Source: Fulvia fulva | Lineage: Eukaryota > Ascomycota > Dothideomycetes > Mycosphaerellales > Mycosphaerellaceae | Direction: 5' to 3' | Length of the DNA: 64,000 nucleotides | Assembly (NCBI RefSeq): GCF_020509005.1 | Contig: NC_063023.1 | Coordinates: 930,001-994,000, forward strand | Shown here: piece by piece, positions 29,383 to 42,812 of the stretch | Position numbering within the stretch: the stretch's first letter is position 1 | Layout of the letters: every line of letters starts with the position of its first letter | Program-made: the position numbers and the translations under genes | The notes under the pieces: generated by a model | The model's input: the letters and a program-made list of their open reading frames with translations, nothing else | The model's database searches: none | Told to the model about the DNA's origin: nothing

Positions 29383-32247
29383 ATGGGGATCGTGGGCCAA
29401 GTCGCGCCAGACACCATCCATCCCACCGTCTCCGGGAACCTCGAAACCAATGGCACCCAGTCGCGATGCTGTTCTAAGCGATCAAGTCTCGAAGCAGACG
29501 CGACCTCAACCCTGAGCTTCTAGCAACGTCCTCTGTGCTCGAGCTACGAAGCAATTCTTCTACTTCAAGTCACTGGCATGGACGGACCGAAAGGGACCTT
29601 CCACAGCTAGCGAAGCTTGTTCTGTGTTCTTCTGCGATTCAAGAGATAAGATTAGTACGAGTGCAAATCGGGTATCAAGAAAGAAGCCAAAAGATCTTAT
29701 TTGGAGTAAGAGCCATCTATACCATCTGCTGTGAAGTGGTCGTCCCGTCAAGGTTCAAGAGGTGTTACAATCTAAAGAGGTAGAAACCGTGAGGTATGAA
29801 GACGAGCAACTCAAATCTTGCGACATCGTGATGCTTGCGTGCAGAGCCTGCGACACAGACAACGCAGCTGGGTGATGCAGATTTGCGATGATTGAAACAA
29901 GTCTTGGCGACTGATGGAGCTCGAGGTCGCCGCCCAGGGTGTGGATTCCAGGATGCTGGCGCGGCGAATGATGTGATTACACCAAATTGCATCACTGTCC
30001 ATGAGATGGGCATGGATGCCCATGATGTCGAGAAGGAAATGCACGCAGGCATGCTTGTCTGGCTGTCTGCTCGTGCCTGGACATTCGTCTGACACCACAT
30101 CAGACATGCGAAGGCTGGAAGTGGTTTGATCATGCTCACTCACGCGGTCACGAATAACGTCGACTCGACTCAATGAGACTATGCTCGCGCAGTAGGCGCA
30201 GTCGTATGCACTCCATCGAAGCCACCCAGCCGATTCCCCACCAGACGGTCCAATGGCGCTCACTTGCGGCACTCCTTCTGGAACGTGTACGCCAATGGCT
30301 TATGCTCAGCCTCGAAGGATGCGGAGTGTTCATCAAATAAGCTTAAGCCCTCGAAGTGCTTGGTCAAAGTACCCCAGGACATGGGCCAAAGAATGCGTAC
30401 ACATGGTCTGGCTGGAGATCTGAGGCTGTGCTAGACTCGGTAACCCAGTGTTCACAGCTATAAAGCCAAGCCATGCCGCCACTGTGCAGGATAGCTGCCT
30501 TAGCGGAGTCGCACAAGGAGAAGCAGCATGCGGTGTATCGTCTGTTTCTCCGACCACGATGACCACCTCGTACGATTTGCCAAAGCTATTCCTGGACCTG
30601 TTCGCGGAGCGTTAGGACGACAGACTCATGGCACGACACAGATGGCTATACACAAACACCACACAGCGATTCATCGATGACCAGTGCTTCGTGACACCAA
30701 CCCCAGCTTTAGGATTCTGGCCATGCGGTGTTTCTTACCAGCTAGAGATCGTCGTACATGGCGGCTTGCAACCCGGGCAAAGGCATGGACATGTTTCACG
30801 CCGGTCTAGAGCTCACTGCAAATATAGCATACACCATCTCCATATCTCCTGGCAGACACAAGACGTCTACCCACCGCCCTAGCTCAAGGCAGAAATACGC
30901 CACATCACCGCCATTGGAGCTTCTACGACTGTGGCTGCAGCTGCCATGGTCTTCAGGACACAGCACTTGACCGGGATGCAGGATACGTTGAACGAGTACG
31001 ACTGCACGTCTGCGGTCATAAGGCTTGCCGATATGTACATATGTCGATCATAAGACGGCCTTGCCGATGCCCTATACATCGACAGGCCGAGGTGCAAGTG
31101 AGTTGGCAAGCCACTGTGAGACCACGTGGCTGCGTGTACATGCGGCAATGCTTGCAATGAGGTAAAGGGAAGTGCTCTTATTCCTGCATGGCTTGTAGCC
31201 GAGAATCACTACTGCTAGACGAAGGAAGCTTTGCGAGCACTGCCTCATCGATAGATCATCGTACGAGTACGCTGCATTACTCCATGGCAGTAAAAGGACA
31301 TTGCACTGACTGTCGAACTGCCAATGGCTGCGTGAGATAGGCGAACTTATTATGCGCCTGACGTGCAGCCCAGGCATCAGTCATAGCAGAAGGTTGTAGG
31401 ACGCTGCAAGTCATGGTCACACCCCCAGGCACGAAGACTTTACGGACGAAGTGAAGTAGAAGGATTGTGGCCGTGTCTGCATCGGTACCAGAGATTGTCT
31501 GTGTCACCGAACTCCGATTCGCTGCGACTACTTCCAGCCTTTGAACACCTTGCTTTTGAAGTGTGCACTCAGCAAGACTCATACTTCGTGATTCCAAACG
31601 GGCAGAGGAGCTGCTACATTGCCAACGAAAGTAGAGCTCACGTTGCTGTCAAAGTGCTGAATCGGAGTTCGTGCCAAGAAAGAGCTGAAAACCGTTTCCA
31701 TCACCTCCTCCTCTTGACTCCGAAAGGTCTAATCCAAATATACCCTAGAACAATCCTACCAGCCTACCTCAAACCGAATTGCAGCGTACCTGCTTTCTCC
31801 TATACGTAATGCGAATGCGATTCGTCGTCGTAGAATGAGCCTTGCCACGGGCATTACCACAACCACAGTGCTGCTGAAGGACAGGCACACTCCACTACAC
31901 AACACTGTACTTGCATGCCTATCTTGATTCCGGAGCATGGCTGGTGACGCAAGGCGGGCCCTGCATACTCATTTCTAGTAGTGTCGACTCATACTACTGG
32001 CGATACTTCAGACCTTGTACTCGCTACGGGCGGCGGCGCAGTCCCGAGAGGTGACTGCATACAGCGCATGGCACTTCAGCTGAACATCACTTTCACAATA
32101 CTATGGCCGGCAATGTTGCACACGAAGAGGATCAGGCAGCAACGAATGTTGATGCAGGTGGGGAGTTAAATGGTAGCAAGTAAGCTCTGTTGTTCTTCAG
32201 CCCTATGAATTTCATCGTCACTATTTTGTTTCTTCGGTTGTGGTATT
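29383..32247. other. Gene-poor stretch, 2.9 kb
   Basis: No frame here is recognisable. The first 300-400 bp probably contain the 3' UTR of the RRM gene, and the last part contains the promoter of the Zn2Cys6 gene. Frames near 31276-31597 (minus) and 30628-30970 (plus) have no domain signal. No transposon ends were seen. Confidence 0.4.
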
Positions 32248-33585
32248 ATGGCTGTGACATTTGATGTCAATGACTTTTGGACTGAGACTGATTGCGTTGT
32301 TATGGAAAGCAGAGCTCCTCGCATTGGACATAAGAAATCGAGAAAAGGTTGCGCGCAATGTAAACGGCGGCATGTGAAGTGCAACGAGGAATCGCCTTGC
32401 GCGAATTGCGTGCGACATGGGGTTGCGTGCTCACTTGCCGGAGGGCCCAATGTGCCGAGAGAGGATGCGAAGACGAGACGGAAGTCAACGAACTCATCGC
32501 CAGGTCTGGAGATCTCTCAGACAACCTCGCTGGAGGCGGTCAATGTACCGAGTCCAGGCCACAGCCCGTCGGTGCAGAGTCCTTTCAGTGTTCTGACTGG
32601 AAGGATCGAGAGGCAGGATCAGAATTGGCAACTGGACCTGCAGCTGATGTACCACTTTACGTCAAATGCGAAACAGATCCTCGCGGAGCACGACGACCTC
32701 TCCATACTCCGGGTCTGGCAAGAGCTTCCTCGAGTGGCATTCGCGAACGATTATGTGATGCATGCGCTGCTGGGATTCACTGCGCTGCACAAAGCACATC
32801 TCGAACCAGGACAGGCAGCGATGCTGCAAGCTGCCGCTGTGGACCACCTCGACAAAGCGTTGACGCTATATCGGAAAGATGCTGGAGCTTTGACACCGGA
32901 AAGCGCAAATGCGAAGCTTGCATTCACATGGCTGATCGCATTGTTCTCGTATGCGGTCCCGCCCAGTGTGCCGCCTGTGGATGCAATGGTCGAGCTGTTG
33001 CTACTTGTCAAGGGAATCGACGCTGTCCTTTCGGAGACCTGGTATTGGGTGGGACAAGGACCTTTCTCCCCGATCCTGACAAGAGGCTTCCAGGAAGCCT
33101 TCTCGCCGCTGGACGGCAGCACTTACCCACCACCGGATGGTATGGACTTCGGCTTAGCGCATCTGGACTTCATGCTGGGTGTGGACGCCATGGTACCTAA
33201 CGACAGACGAATTTGCGCCTCGGTATTGGCAGAGCTCAAGGCAATATACGAAAGTGTTCTGCAAGGGCAGAATGCGTGTAGTATCGCCTCGATAGTCTGC
33301 TTTCCGAAGCAGGATCCAACAGCGTTTGCGGAGTTGATCAGGAGGAGGGTGCCTCAAGCTTTGATCATTATAAGCTATTACTGCGTTCTTTTGGATGTGC
33401 TCAATGATCGATGGTGGATCCAGGGATGGGCGTCTCGAGTCCTGACGGATATCCTGGCGAATCTGGACGCCACCTGGAAGCATTGGGTCGAGTGGCCGAT
33501 TGAGACGATTTTGATGAAAGATCCGGCGGTGCCGATAGGAGCAAAAGCGGCCCTATCCGAGGCCACGGCTATGATGTTGTGTTGA
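32248..33585 (+). CDS. Zn2Cys6 transcription factor (Upc2/sterol-uptake-type layout)
   Basis: A single exon of 445 residues starting at ATG (a second Met at residue 19 is possible). The zinc cluster is at the N-terminus: C35, C38, C45, C51, C54, C61, spacing CX2CX6CX5CX2CX6C (GCAQCKRRHVKCNEESPC). It is preceded by HKKSRKG, as in regulators often annotated sterol uptake control protein 2. The remainder is helical and resembles the Upc2-type regulatory domain: LMYHFTSNAKQILAEHD, then FTALHKAHLEP, and a Trp-rich segment (ETWYWVGQGPFSP, RWWIQGWASRVL). The protein is probably a nuclear regulator that binds CGG half-sites. Its targets are not evident from neighbours, which are all housekeeping or unrelated. 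The protein ends soon after WPIETILMK. Confidence 0.88.
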   Translation: MAVTFDVNDFWTETDCVVMESRAPRIGHKKSRKGCAQCKRRHVKCNEESPCANCVRHGVACSLAGGPNVPREDAKTRRKSTNSSPGLEISQTTSLEAVNVPSPGHSPSVQSPFSVLTGRIERQDQNWQLDLQLMYHFTSNAKQILAEHDDLSILRVWQELPRVAFANDYVMHALLGFTALHKAHLEPGQAAMLQAAAVDHLDKALTLYRKDAGALTPESANAKLAFTWLIALFSYAVPPSVPPVDAMVELLLLVKGIDAVLSETWYWVGQGPFSPILTRGFQEAFSPLDGSTYPPPDGMDFGLAHLDFMLGVDAMVPNDRRICASVLAELKAIYESVLQGQNACSIASIVCFPKQDPTAFAELIRRRVPQALIIISYYCVLLDVLNDRWWIQGWASRVLTDILANLDATWKHWVEWPIETILMKDPAVPIGAKAALSEATAMMLC

Positions 33586-34416
33586 TGGGGTTCCAAGGTT
33601 GGCAAAGGACGCTGGAAGTGCATTCTGCTCAATGTTTGGCATGATGGGGCATGTTAGCTCGATGGCGTTCGAGAGTATGTGGGAGCACCAGCACCACGCT
33701 CAGCGCCTACCTATACGGGGAGGCCGTGTTTCGGCGGTGTTGATAGAGGAGGATCCGCGGAAGGACCTGATATTCTGCTCAACCACAGCTCTGTATGACA
33801 TAATGACGCATGTATGGATAGAGAATGAAGGCGTTGGCCGGGACTAAGTCGGGCTGTAGGTCTAGAACAATGTAAACTTCTCTCACGCTGTGCTGCTGGC
33901 GAACACACACAGACCGGTGGTTGATGTCGTCGCAGAGTTTGTAACTTTGTGTTTGTGAAAGACGAAGAACACTGCTGCCATAAATACACTCCCTTGGCAG
34001 CCGCATCATCCCGCAAAACGCCCCCACCTAAAGTCCCAAGACTGCTTTCCAGGGTTGTTCAGCAGCGACACTACTACACTGCTTGCGTCCCGCACGCAGA
34101 GCACATCTCACAAGCACTGCACTGTGGGCCGGGCTGCTTAGACGCCTGCTGTGTGAGCATTAACAATCCACAAAGAGCAAGAGCGACCCGCAGGCGGATC
34201 AACACAACGGAAAAACCTGCTGCGCCACATTCACCACAACCACACACCGTCATCCTTCTCCTTCGGTCCTGCGACTTGCGCATAGACACCATCGACGTTA
34301 ACCACCACCGACCACGCGCCATCTCTACCACCCCTGGGAAGCGCCTTTGCCGGTGCATAGAACATCACTACCGGTGGGCGGCGATATCGAGGCGGCGCTG
34401 AGTGCCGGAACCCAAC
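33586..34416. promoter_or_regulatory. Promoter/5' leader of hulA
   Basis: A 0.8-kb region before the ubiquitin ligase. It contains several A/C-rich tracts near 34190-34330 (CACAACCACACACC-like), as in fungal 5' leaders. No specific binding site claimed. Confidence 0.4.
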
Positions 34417-37181
<2,765 letters not shown>

Positions 37182-38613
37182 ACGGCACAATTGGCATCCA
37201 CACCAGGGCGTTTGGGCGGTCTACTTTTCTTCGTTTGGACCGGCATGGCATGGGAGGAAAGGATTGGGAGAGGTGTATACGGTCGTTTGCAACGGCCGGT
37301 GTGATATGAAAGGAAAGCTGTAAATGAGGGAAGAGGGATGGAGGCCACTGCGGCGCTAGAAAGAAGCTTGTCCTGTGCTGTGTGCATAGGGTATGACCCG
37401 ATTGACATTGAGATTGTTACGGTATACATGAGAGAGTCTCGTACGAGTAGGAGTGTTACATATACTGTTAGTAAGGAAGTAGGTTGATGTGCTGTCCCTC
37501 TCGACAGGTGTAGTCATGCTTATCAGAAGTGTATGCTCCCAAGCCAAGGCCAGAATCTTACCGCCGCGCAATGGCTGGACGCAGTACTGGCCAAGCAGCC
37601 ACGTGAACAGTTGATCTCAACCATTGTAGAGCTTCTGATCGGCCCCATGGGGTGGTGAGTGTATCTCCCACCTGATTGATCACCCCTCGTGTCCATCAAG
37701 CCTTCAGGCAGCCACCGGACACAGCTCGGTCCCATTCATCTTTGTGAAGAGCGTTGTGGGCCGTTGGAAACGTTGCACCGGGATGAAGCTTGTTAGACAC
37801 GCGAGTTCGTATTATAGTGTTGGCGAGAGTTTTCCAGGCTGCTGGAATGCATTGTTGAACAGCACGCAGAGACATGCAGAAAGGAGCGCGGTGTTGAGGC
37901 ATAGGTAGGATGGCCTAGGACAGCATAGCACGAGGCGCATCGGGATCTGCTCTTGCCGATGTCTCAAAGAAATGATGGAGATGTCGGCTTGGCGCAGGCT
38001 TGCAGGCAAAGAAAAAGCTACCACAGCATCGTCATCGTCATCCTCGAGCGGAGAAAGGGCCAAGGCAGGGCAGGTGAGGTAAGATGTTACGGCACGTTTT
38101 GAGCCACTCGCCTTCCCGCCATTCATGAGCCAAATCACAGCAAGCGAACCACTTTCTCGTGTCTGTAAGTACCGAGTCCCGTTCTTTCTCTACCTCTTAG
38201 GCTCCACTGTTCTGCTGTTCGTCGCGTGGCTCTTCTGCAAGAGTACACCGACTAAACTCACGAGGTCGTCCTGTACGTGCTTTCCTTGGCCGTGCGATTG
38301 TGTGCTCGGTACAAGCAGGCTGGCTGGTCTGGAGTGTGGTAGCGTTGAAAGAGCGTGGCTGTCACGAGTGGCACTTTGGGTGTACGATACGACGCGGCTG
38401 AGGAACCGACCGGTCAAGAGTCTGGACGACGTACGAAGCAACTGTGACCGAGAGAAGCTGGCATGAAGAGCACCCTCGCGCAATGTCGATATTGAGCACA
38501 CGACCACACCACCTTGCGAAGCGACGAAAGAGACTGAGCTGGAGTATGGGCCTGAACAGCGTCGGTGATTGAAGGACAGGACAGCACAGGACAAGGACGA
38601 ACATACCGCAAGA
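37182..38613. other. Intergenic, 1.4 kb
   Basis: This region follows hulA and leads to the fusion gene. It holds the hulA 3' UTR and the fusion-gene promoter. A 113-codon frame (38125-38466) starts with an ATG and has one hydrophobic stretch but no further support. It is considered leader or chance. Confidence 0.4.
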
Positions 38614-41325
38614 ATGGCTTCGACGAACAACGCTCCGGGCCCGCCGCATGGCGACGTCCAAGGTCGCAGCGAGGCAGTCCTGGCAGTCACGATCGTAATG
38701 ATCGTCCTCTGCTCCATCTTCGTCTTCTTCCGCATGCTATCGCGAGTCGCGATCGTGAGGAAGATTACCGTCGACGACTACTTCATGGTAATCGCATGGG
38801 CGATCGCAACGGGCCTCTCGATCGCCATCTGCTATGGATGCGCGTATGGACTCGGACGGCATGAGGTGGACGTTCCGGATAGCTGGCAGTCTGGATTGAG
38901 GAAGAGTAACTATGCTTTCAGCATCTTGTACCAACCCGCGCTTATGGCGACGAAGACGTCGATTCTGGCTTTCTACTTGACGTTTTCGAAGGCGAATCAT
39001 ATCTTTCGATGGGCTTGCTATTCGGTGCTGTTCGTGGTCAATGCGGGTGGCTTTGCGCTGACTATGGTTACTGTCTTCCAGTGCAATCCTATTTCGGCGG
39101 TGTTTGCGCTGGTCACGCCGGAGGATGCGAAGTGTACGGATATTCTGACGATCTATCTGGCTTCGGTTCCGCTGAACATCATTACGGATCTGGCGATTTT
39201 ATTCCTGCCGATGCCGACGTTGACGTCGATGCGCTTGCCGAGGAAGCAGAAGATCATCCTGGTGGTGACGTTCAGCTTCGGTATATTTGTGGCGGTGGTC
39301 GACATTGTCAGAATCTCGTACCTGCAGTCTGCTTCGGAGACACGATTGGCGGAGCTGGCATCATCACGGAACGACAACGATTTGACGCGGACGGCCGAGG
39401 AGACGGACGCATCGTTCTATCTGGCATTCTCGTTCATGTGGAGTGCGATCGAAGTCACGGTAGGAATCATGTGTGCTTGCGTACCAGGTCTCAAGCCGCT
39501 CGTGGCGCGATTCATGCCAAATATGCTGCGAGATCCTGGCGACGCACCTTCACAATTCGGCTCCTATTCGATGCCAAAGGATGATCACACTCATGCGGCT
39601 CCGCTGCCAAGTCCGGAAGAGGTGCATCATCACGACATGGGACGTGCACCAGAGCATGGCGACGAGCATGAAGAACGAGAGATGGACTTTATGGAGTTCC
39701 TCACAACGCCAAGAGACTTCGCTCGGCCAGTTAGCAATGAGCAGCAGAGGCAAGGCGAAGCAGATGTTGGCATGATGGACTTCCTCACGACTCCAGATAT
39801 GGCTTCTCTTCCGCCGATTGAACGTTCCCAAACGGCACTGACTAACACGACACGGCATACGGCGCCTGATGCGCCAGCATTCTTTGACTTTGTGGATATG
39901 CGGCAGAAGAAGAGCTTGGTCCACCTTACGAATCGCGAATCAATCTATCCTGTCACTCTGGTAACTGTACTATTCTTCATATGGGGCTTCGAGTACGGCC
40001 TGATTGATACCCTGAACCACCAATACCAGACCGTTGCGAATACCACGACTGGCCAATCACTGGGCATCCGCTGCGCATACTACGTAGGCTACTTCGTTGG
40101 CCCGCTGCTCGTTGGTAGATGGGTTCTGCAGCACTGGGGCTTCAAGGCATGCTATCCGATAGGTCTGGCCATCTATGCCGCGGGCTGTCTGATCTTCTGG
40201 CCAGCCGCAGTACTGACCTCTTGGCCGACGTTACTCGTGACGAACTTCATCGTTGGCTTCGGCCTGTCGATACTGGAAGTCTCGGCGAATCCGTTCATCG
40301 TGCTGTGCGGACCAGCTGAGTACGCTGAGATCAGGCTCAACCTCAGCCAGGGCGTGCAGGCCATCGGAAGTATCATTGCACCCTTAATCGCTGACAAGGC
40401 CTTTTACCACAAGACTCAAGATGCTCCATCGTTAGTCAACACGCAATGGGCTTATCTTGGAATCTCTCTGGCCACGATCATCATGGCTGTCATCTATTAC
40501 TACGTCCCACTTTCCGAAGCGACGGATGTCGAGCTCGAAGACGCAGCAGAACGAATTGACGGTGCGAACAAAGCCAAAGTCGGCAACGTTAGAGTCATCT
40601 GGATCGTCCTCGGCCTAGGAGTTGTCAGCCAATTCTGCTATGTGGGTGCCCAGGAAGTGAATGGCACCAGCTTTGGTCCATACCTCGCCGCTGTGGCACC
40701 AACCTACAACATCGCCAACTACCTCGCCATAGCGCACACAGCATTCGCAATTTCCCGCTTCCTAGCCGCAGCGCTCGGGTTCTGGGTCAAGCCGCGACTC
40801 CTACTACTGCTCTTCTTCAGTGGCGCGATCTTATTTAATGCGCTTTGCACGCACTTCACTGGCGACACCGCCGTAGCGCTGATGATAATGGTCTTCTTCT
40901 GCGAAGGACCCCTCTTCTCCCTCATCTACGCGCAAGCACTGCGTGGTCAAGGACGACACACGAAATTCGCCGCCGTCCTCATCACGTCGGCAATAAGTGG
41001 TGGAGCCGTCTTCTCGCCCATCTCGAGCACGATCGTCAACTCTGGCAGGAGTGTGCCATATAGCTTGGTTGTAGCCATCGCGGCATTCGCGGGAGCGATT
41101 GTCTTCGGCTTCGCGCTGAATGGGAATGAAATGATCAGGAGGCTCGTGGACCCTATCGATGGTGCTGCGGCTTCGGGGAGTAGGCCGAGCTCGACGAGTA
41201 GTAGGGTGAGTCGGGCGCTGAGTATTCTGAGCTTTGGGAAGAAGAAGCGGAATGGATCTGGGTCGAAGGACGTGGAGTATCGGGAACGGAAGGTGGACAG
41301 TCCAACGCCGCTGAATGAGATATGA
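38614..41325 (+). CDS. PTH11-like 7TM domain fused to FHS-family (fucose permease-like) MFS transporter
   Basis: One uninterrupted frame, ATG 38614 (AAGAATGGCT), 903 residues. The upstream TTG at 38569 is not used. Residues about 20-300 form a seven-helix domain of the fungal PTH11/rhodopsin-like group: RKITVDDYFMVIAW, Cys157 and Cys174 (FQCNPIS and KCTD) that probably form the conserved disulfide, and DLAILFLPMP. The CFEM domain sometimes found before it is absent. A hydrophilic linker (about 300-430) has a His/Glu-rich stretch and two copies of a MDF-x-FLTTP-like motif (near 357-366 and 387-394). Residues about 440-830 are a 12-helix transporter of the fucose:H+ symporter family (FFIWGFEYGLIDTLNH, GYFVGPLLVGRW, LEVSANPFIVLCGP). 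The C-tail is Ser-rich. Each half alone is a known family. The fusion suggests a receptor-transporter, but this is inference. Confidence 0.88.
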   Translation: MASTNNAPGPPHGDVQGRSEAVLAVTIVMIVLCSIFVFFRMLSRVAIVRKITVDDYFMVIAWAIATGLSIAICYGCAYGLGRHEVDVPDSWQSGLRKSNYAFSILYQPALMATKTSILAFYLTFSKANHIFRWACYSVLFVVNAGGFALTMVTVFQCNPISAVFALVTPEDAKCTDILTIYLASVPLNIITDLAILFLPMPTLTSMRLPRKQKIILVVTFSFGIFVAVVDIVRISYLQSASETRLAELASSRNDNDLTRTAEETDASFYLAFSFMWSAIEVTVGIMCACVPGLKPLVARFMPNMLRDPGDAPSQFGSYSMPKDDHTHAAPLPSPEEVHHHDMGRAPEHGDEHEEREMDFMEFLTTPRDFARPVSNEQQRQGEADVGMMDFLTTPDMASLPPIERSQTALTNTTRHTAPDAPAFFDFVDMRQKKSLVHLTNRESIYPVTLVTVLFFIWGFEYGLIDTLNHQYQTVANTTTGQSLGIRCAYYVGYFVGPLLVGRWVLQHWGFKACYPIGLAIYAAGCLIFWPAAVLTSWPTLLVTNFIVGFGLSILEVSANPFIVLCGPAEYAEIRLNLSQGVQAIGSIIAPLIADKAFYHKTQDAPSLVNTQWAYLGISLATIIMAVIYYYVPLSEATDVELEDAAERIDGANKAKVGNVRVIWIVLGLGVVSQFCYVGAQEVNGTSFGPYLAAVAPTYNIANYLAIAHTAFAISRFLAAALGFWVKPRLLLLLFFSGAILFNALCTHFTGDTAVALMIMVFFCEGPLFSLIYAQALRGQGRHTKFAAVLITSAISGGAVFSPISSTIVNSGRSVPYSLVVAIAAFAGAIVFGFALNGNEMIRRLVDPIDGAAASGSRPSSTSSRVSRALSILSFGKKKRNGSGSKDVEYRERKVDSPTPLNEI

Positions 41326-41701
41326 CATGGGATTTACGAATGGCGTTATAGTGTGGCAGATAAATGCGAGCTCGACAGATAGGAGCATGGGATGCATTGG
41401 GTGGCGTTTTGATCTGATTCACGGCGGAATGGGGTGGGGACGGGTTGGCTGGAAAAGATGATACCCAAGGATTTCGTGTATATAACTTGGTAGGATGGTG
41501 AATGTACATGTCGACGTCAGGCATCTTCCGAAACCGTGAAGACAGGCTGTAGGACAGCCACGTGCCTTGGTGGTTGAATGAAGTCGACTAATGCAATCAC
41601 GAGACGCCAAGCACGGACGTCAACAGGAAAATTGTAATGTTCCTATCTTCTATTTTCTTACCCTTCGTTTGTCCTTCCTACAACATAGAGACCCCACAAC
41701 A

Positions 41702-42545
41702 ATGGCTCCTCGACGCTCAGAGCGAGTGCGCAAGCAGCTAGAGATGGAAGACAAAGAACAGTCAACGACTCCGTGAGGGACTCGGTACAAACAGGTCGCG
41801 CCCCCTTCAGCTTCCACGATCCTGGAGCGGATCTCCACCCCCCGCAAGAGGAAGGACGAAGACAACTCAACACGCCGACAAGACAAGAGGGTCTCTACAC
41901 GCTGCCACCTGCTCGAGCTACCAGCGGAGCTTCGTAACCAGATCTATGAGCTTGTGCTTACAGGAACCCTCCGCTACCGACTCCGTCGCGGGTACTCCAG
42001 GCGTAGCGTAGTCTCATTTCTTGCCCCTGCTCTGCTTTGCACATGCAAGGCCATCTACCAGGAAGCACTCGGCATCTACTACAGCGCGGCAACCTTCGAG
42101 CTTCGCAGCGTGGGGTACCTTAGCAAGTGGATGGGTAGGATCAGACCTGACTATCTCAAACTCGTAAGCACCGACGAATAGTCGCAAGACATAGTAGGCT
42201 AATGATTGCAGGTCACAACTGTCCACCTGGGCCGATATGAGGACATCCCGGAGCATCTGGTGCACAGAGCATCGAGGCTGCGAAACAAGATCAGGGACGT
42301 GAAGCAGTACCTCCAACTTGGGGAGGACGTGCTGAGTGAGGACGTGATCAAAGTGAGTCCAGGAGCCAGGCCGTAAGCATAGACGGCCGCTCACTGGCAA
42401 CGAGTCCAACGATTCAAGCGAGCGCATCACCCGATCAACCACCCTTCTCGAGTCTTTGATGGTGCACAAGAGGCTGGCTGAGCACCTAGCCGAGTGTGTA
42501 GAAGCATCATTGAAGGAGCAGGGCGAGATCATCATGTATCATTAG
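41702..42545 (+). CDS. 2EXR-type hypothetical protein (first intron uncertain)
   Basis: The N-terminal frame from ATG 41702 (MAPRRSERVRKQLEME) meets TGA at 41774-41776, yet the same frame stays open beyond it through ERISTPRKRKDEDN to the signature LLELPAELRNQIYELVL and KAIYQEALGIYYSAATFEL, typical 2EXR/F-box-like motifs. The stop can be avoided by a 69-bp intron, 41726-41794 (GTGCGC donor, weak), which keeps frame. Then exon 41795-42163, intron, exon 42212-42372, intron, exon 42419-42545, giving 226 residues ending EQGEIIMYH. The later introns have good GTAAGC donors. If the 69-bp intron is not real, the gene is broken by a nonsense change. The function is unknown. It may be a small adaptor or DNA-associated protein. 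Confidence 0.6.
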
Positions 42546-42812
42546 TGTGTTATGACCAACGAATCAAGCATGTGAGGCTGGCTCAGTGCCAGGGCAAGTG
42601 CATGGAGAGGAGCAAGTAAAGGTGATGATGTATGGTAAGCATGCCATGCAAGACTCCTCATGGAGAAGCATTGACTAGGGCAGCATAAGCCACATGTGCA
42701 GTCTCCGCGTGCCAAGGCCCACTGGCCGAATTTACAACAGTCGTGGCAAGGAATTAACCGATATAGTGTAGCAGGATAGGGGGATCGTACCCACCTGATC
42801 CCGTGAAACATG

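Noticed and set aside
38125..38466. 113-codon ORF with a hydrophobic segment upstream of the 7TM-transporter fusion
   Set aside because: No family, no leader-like start context, and it lies where the promoter and leader of the fusion gene should be.
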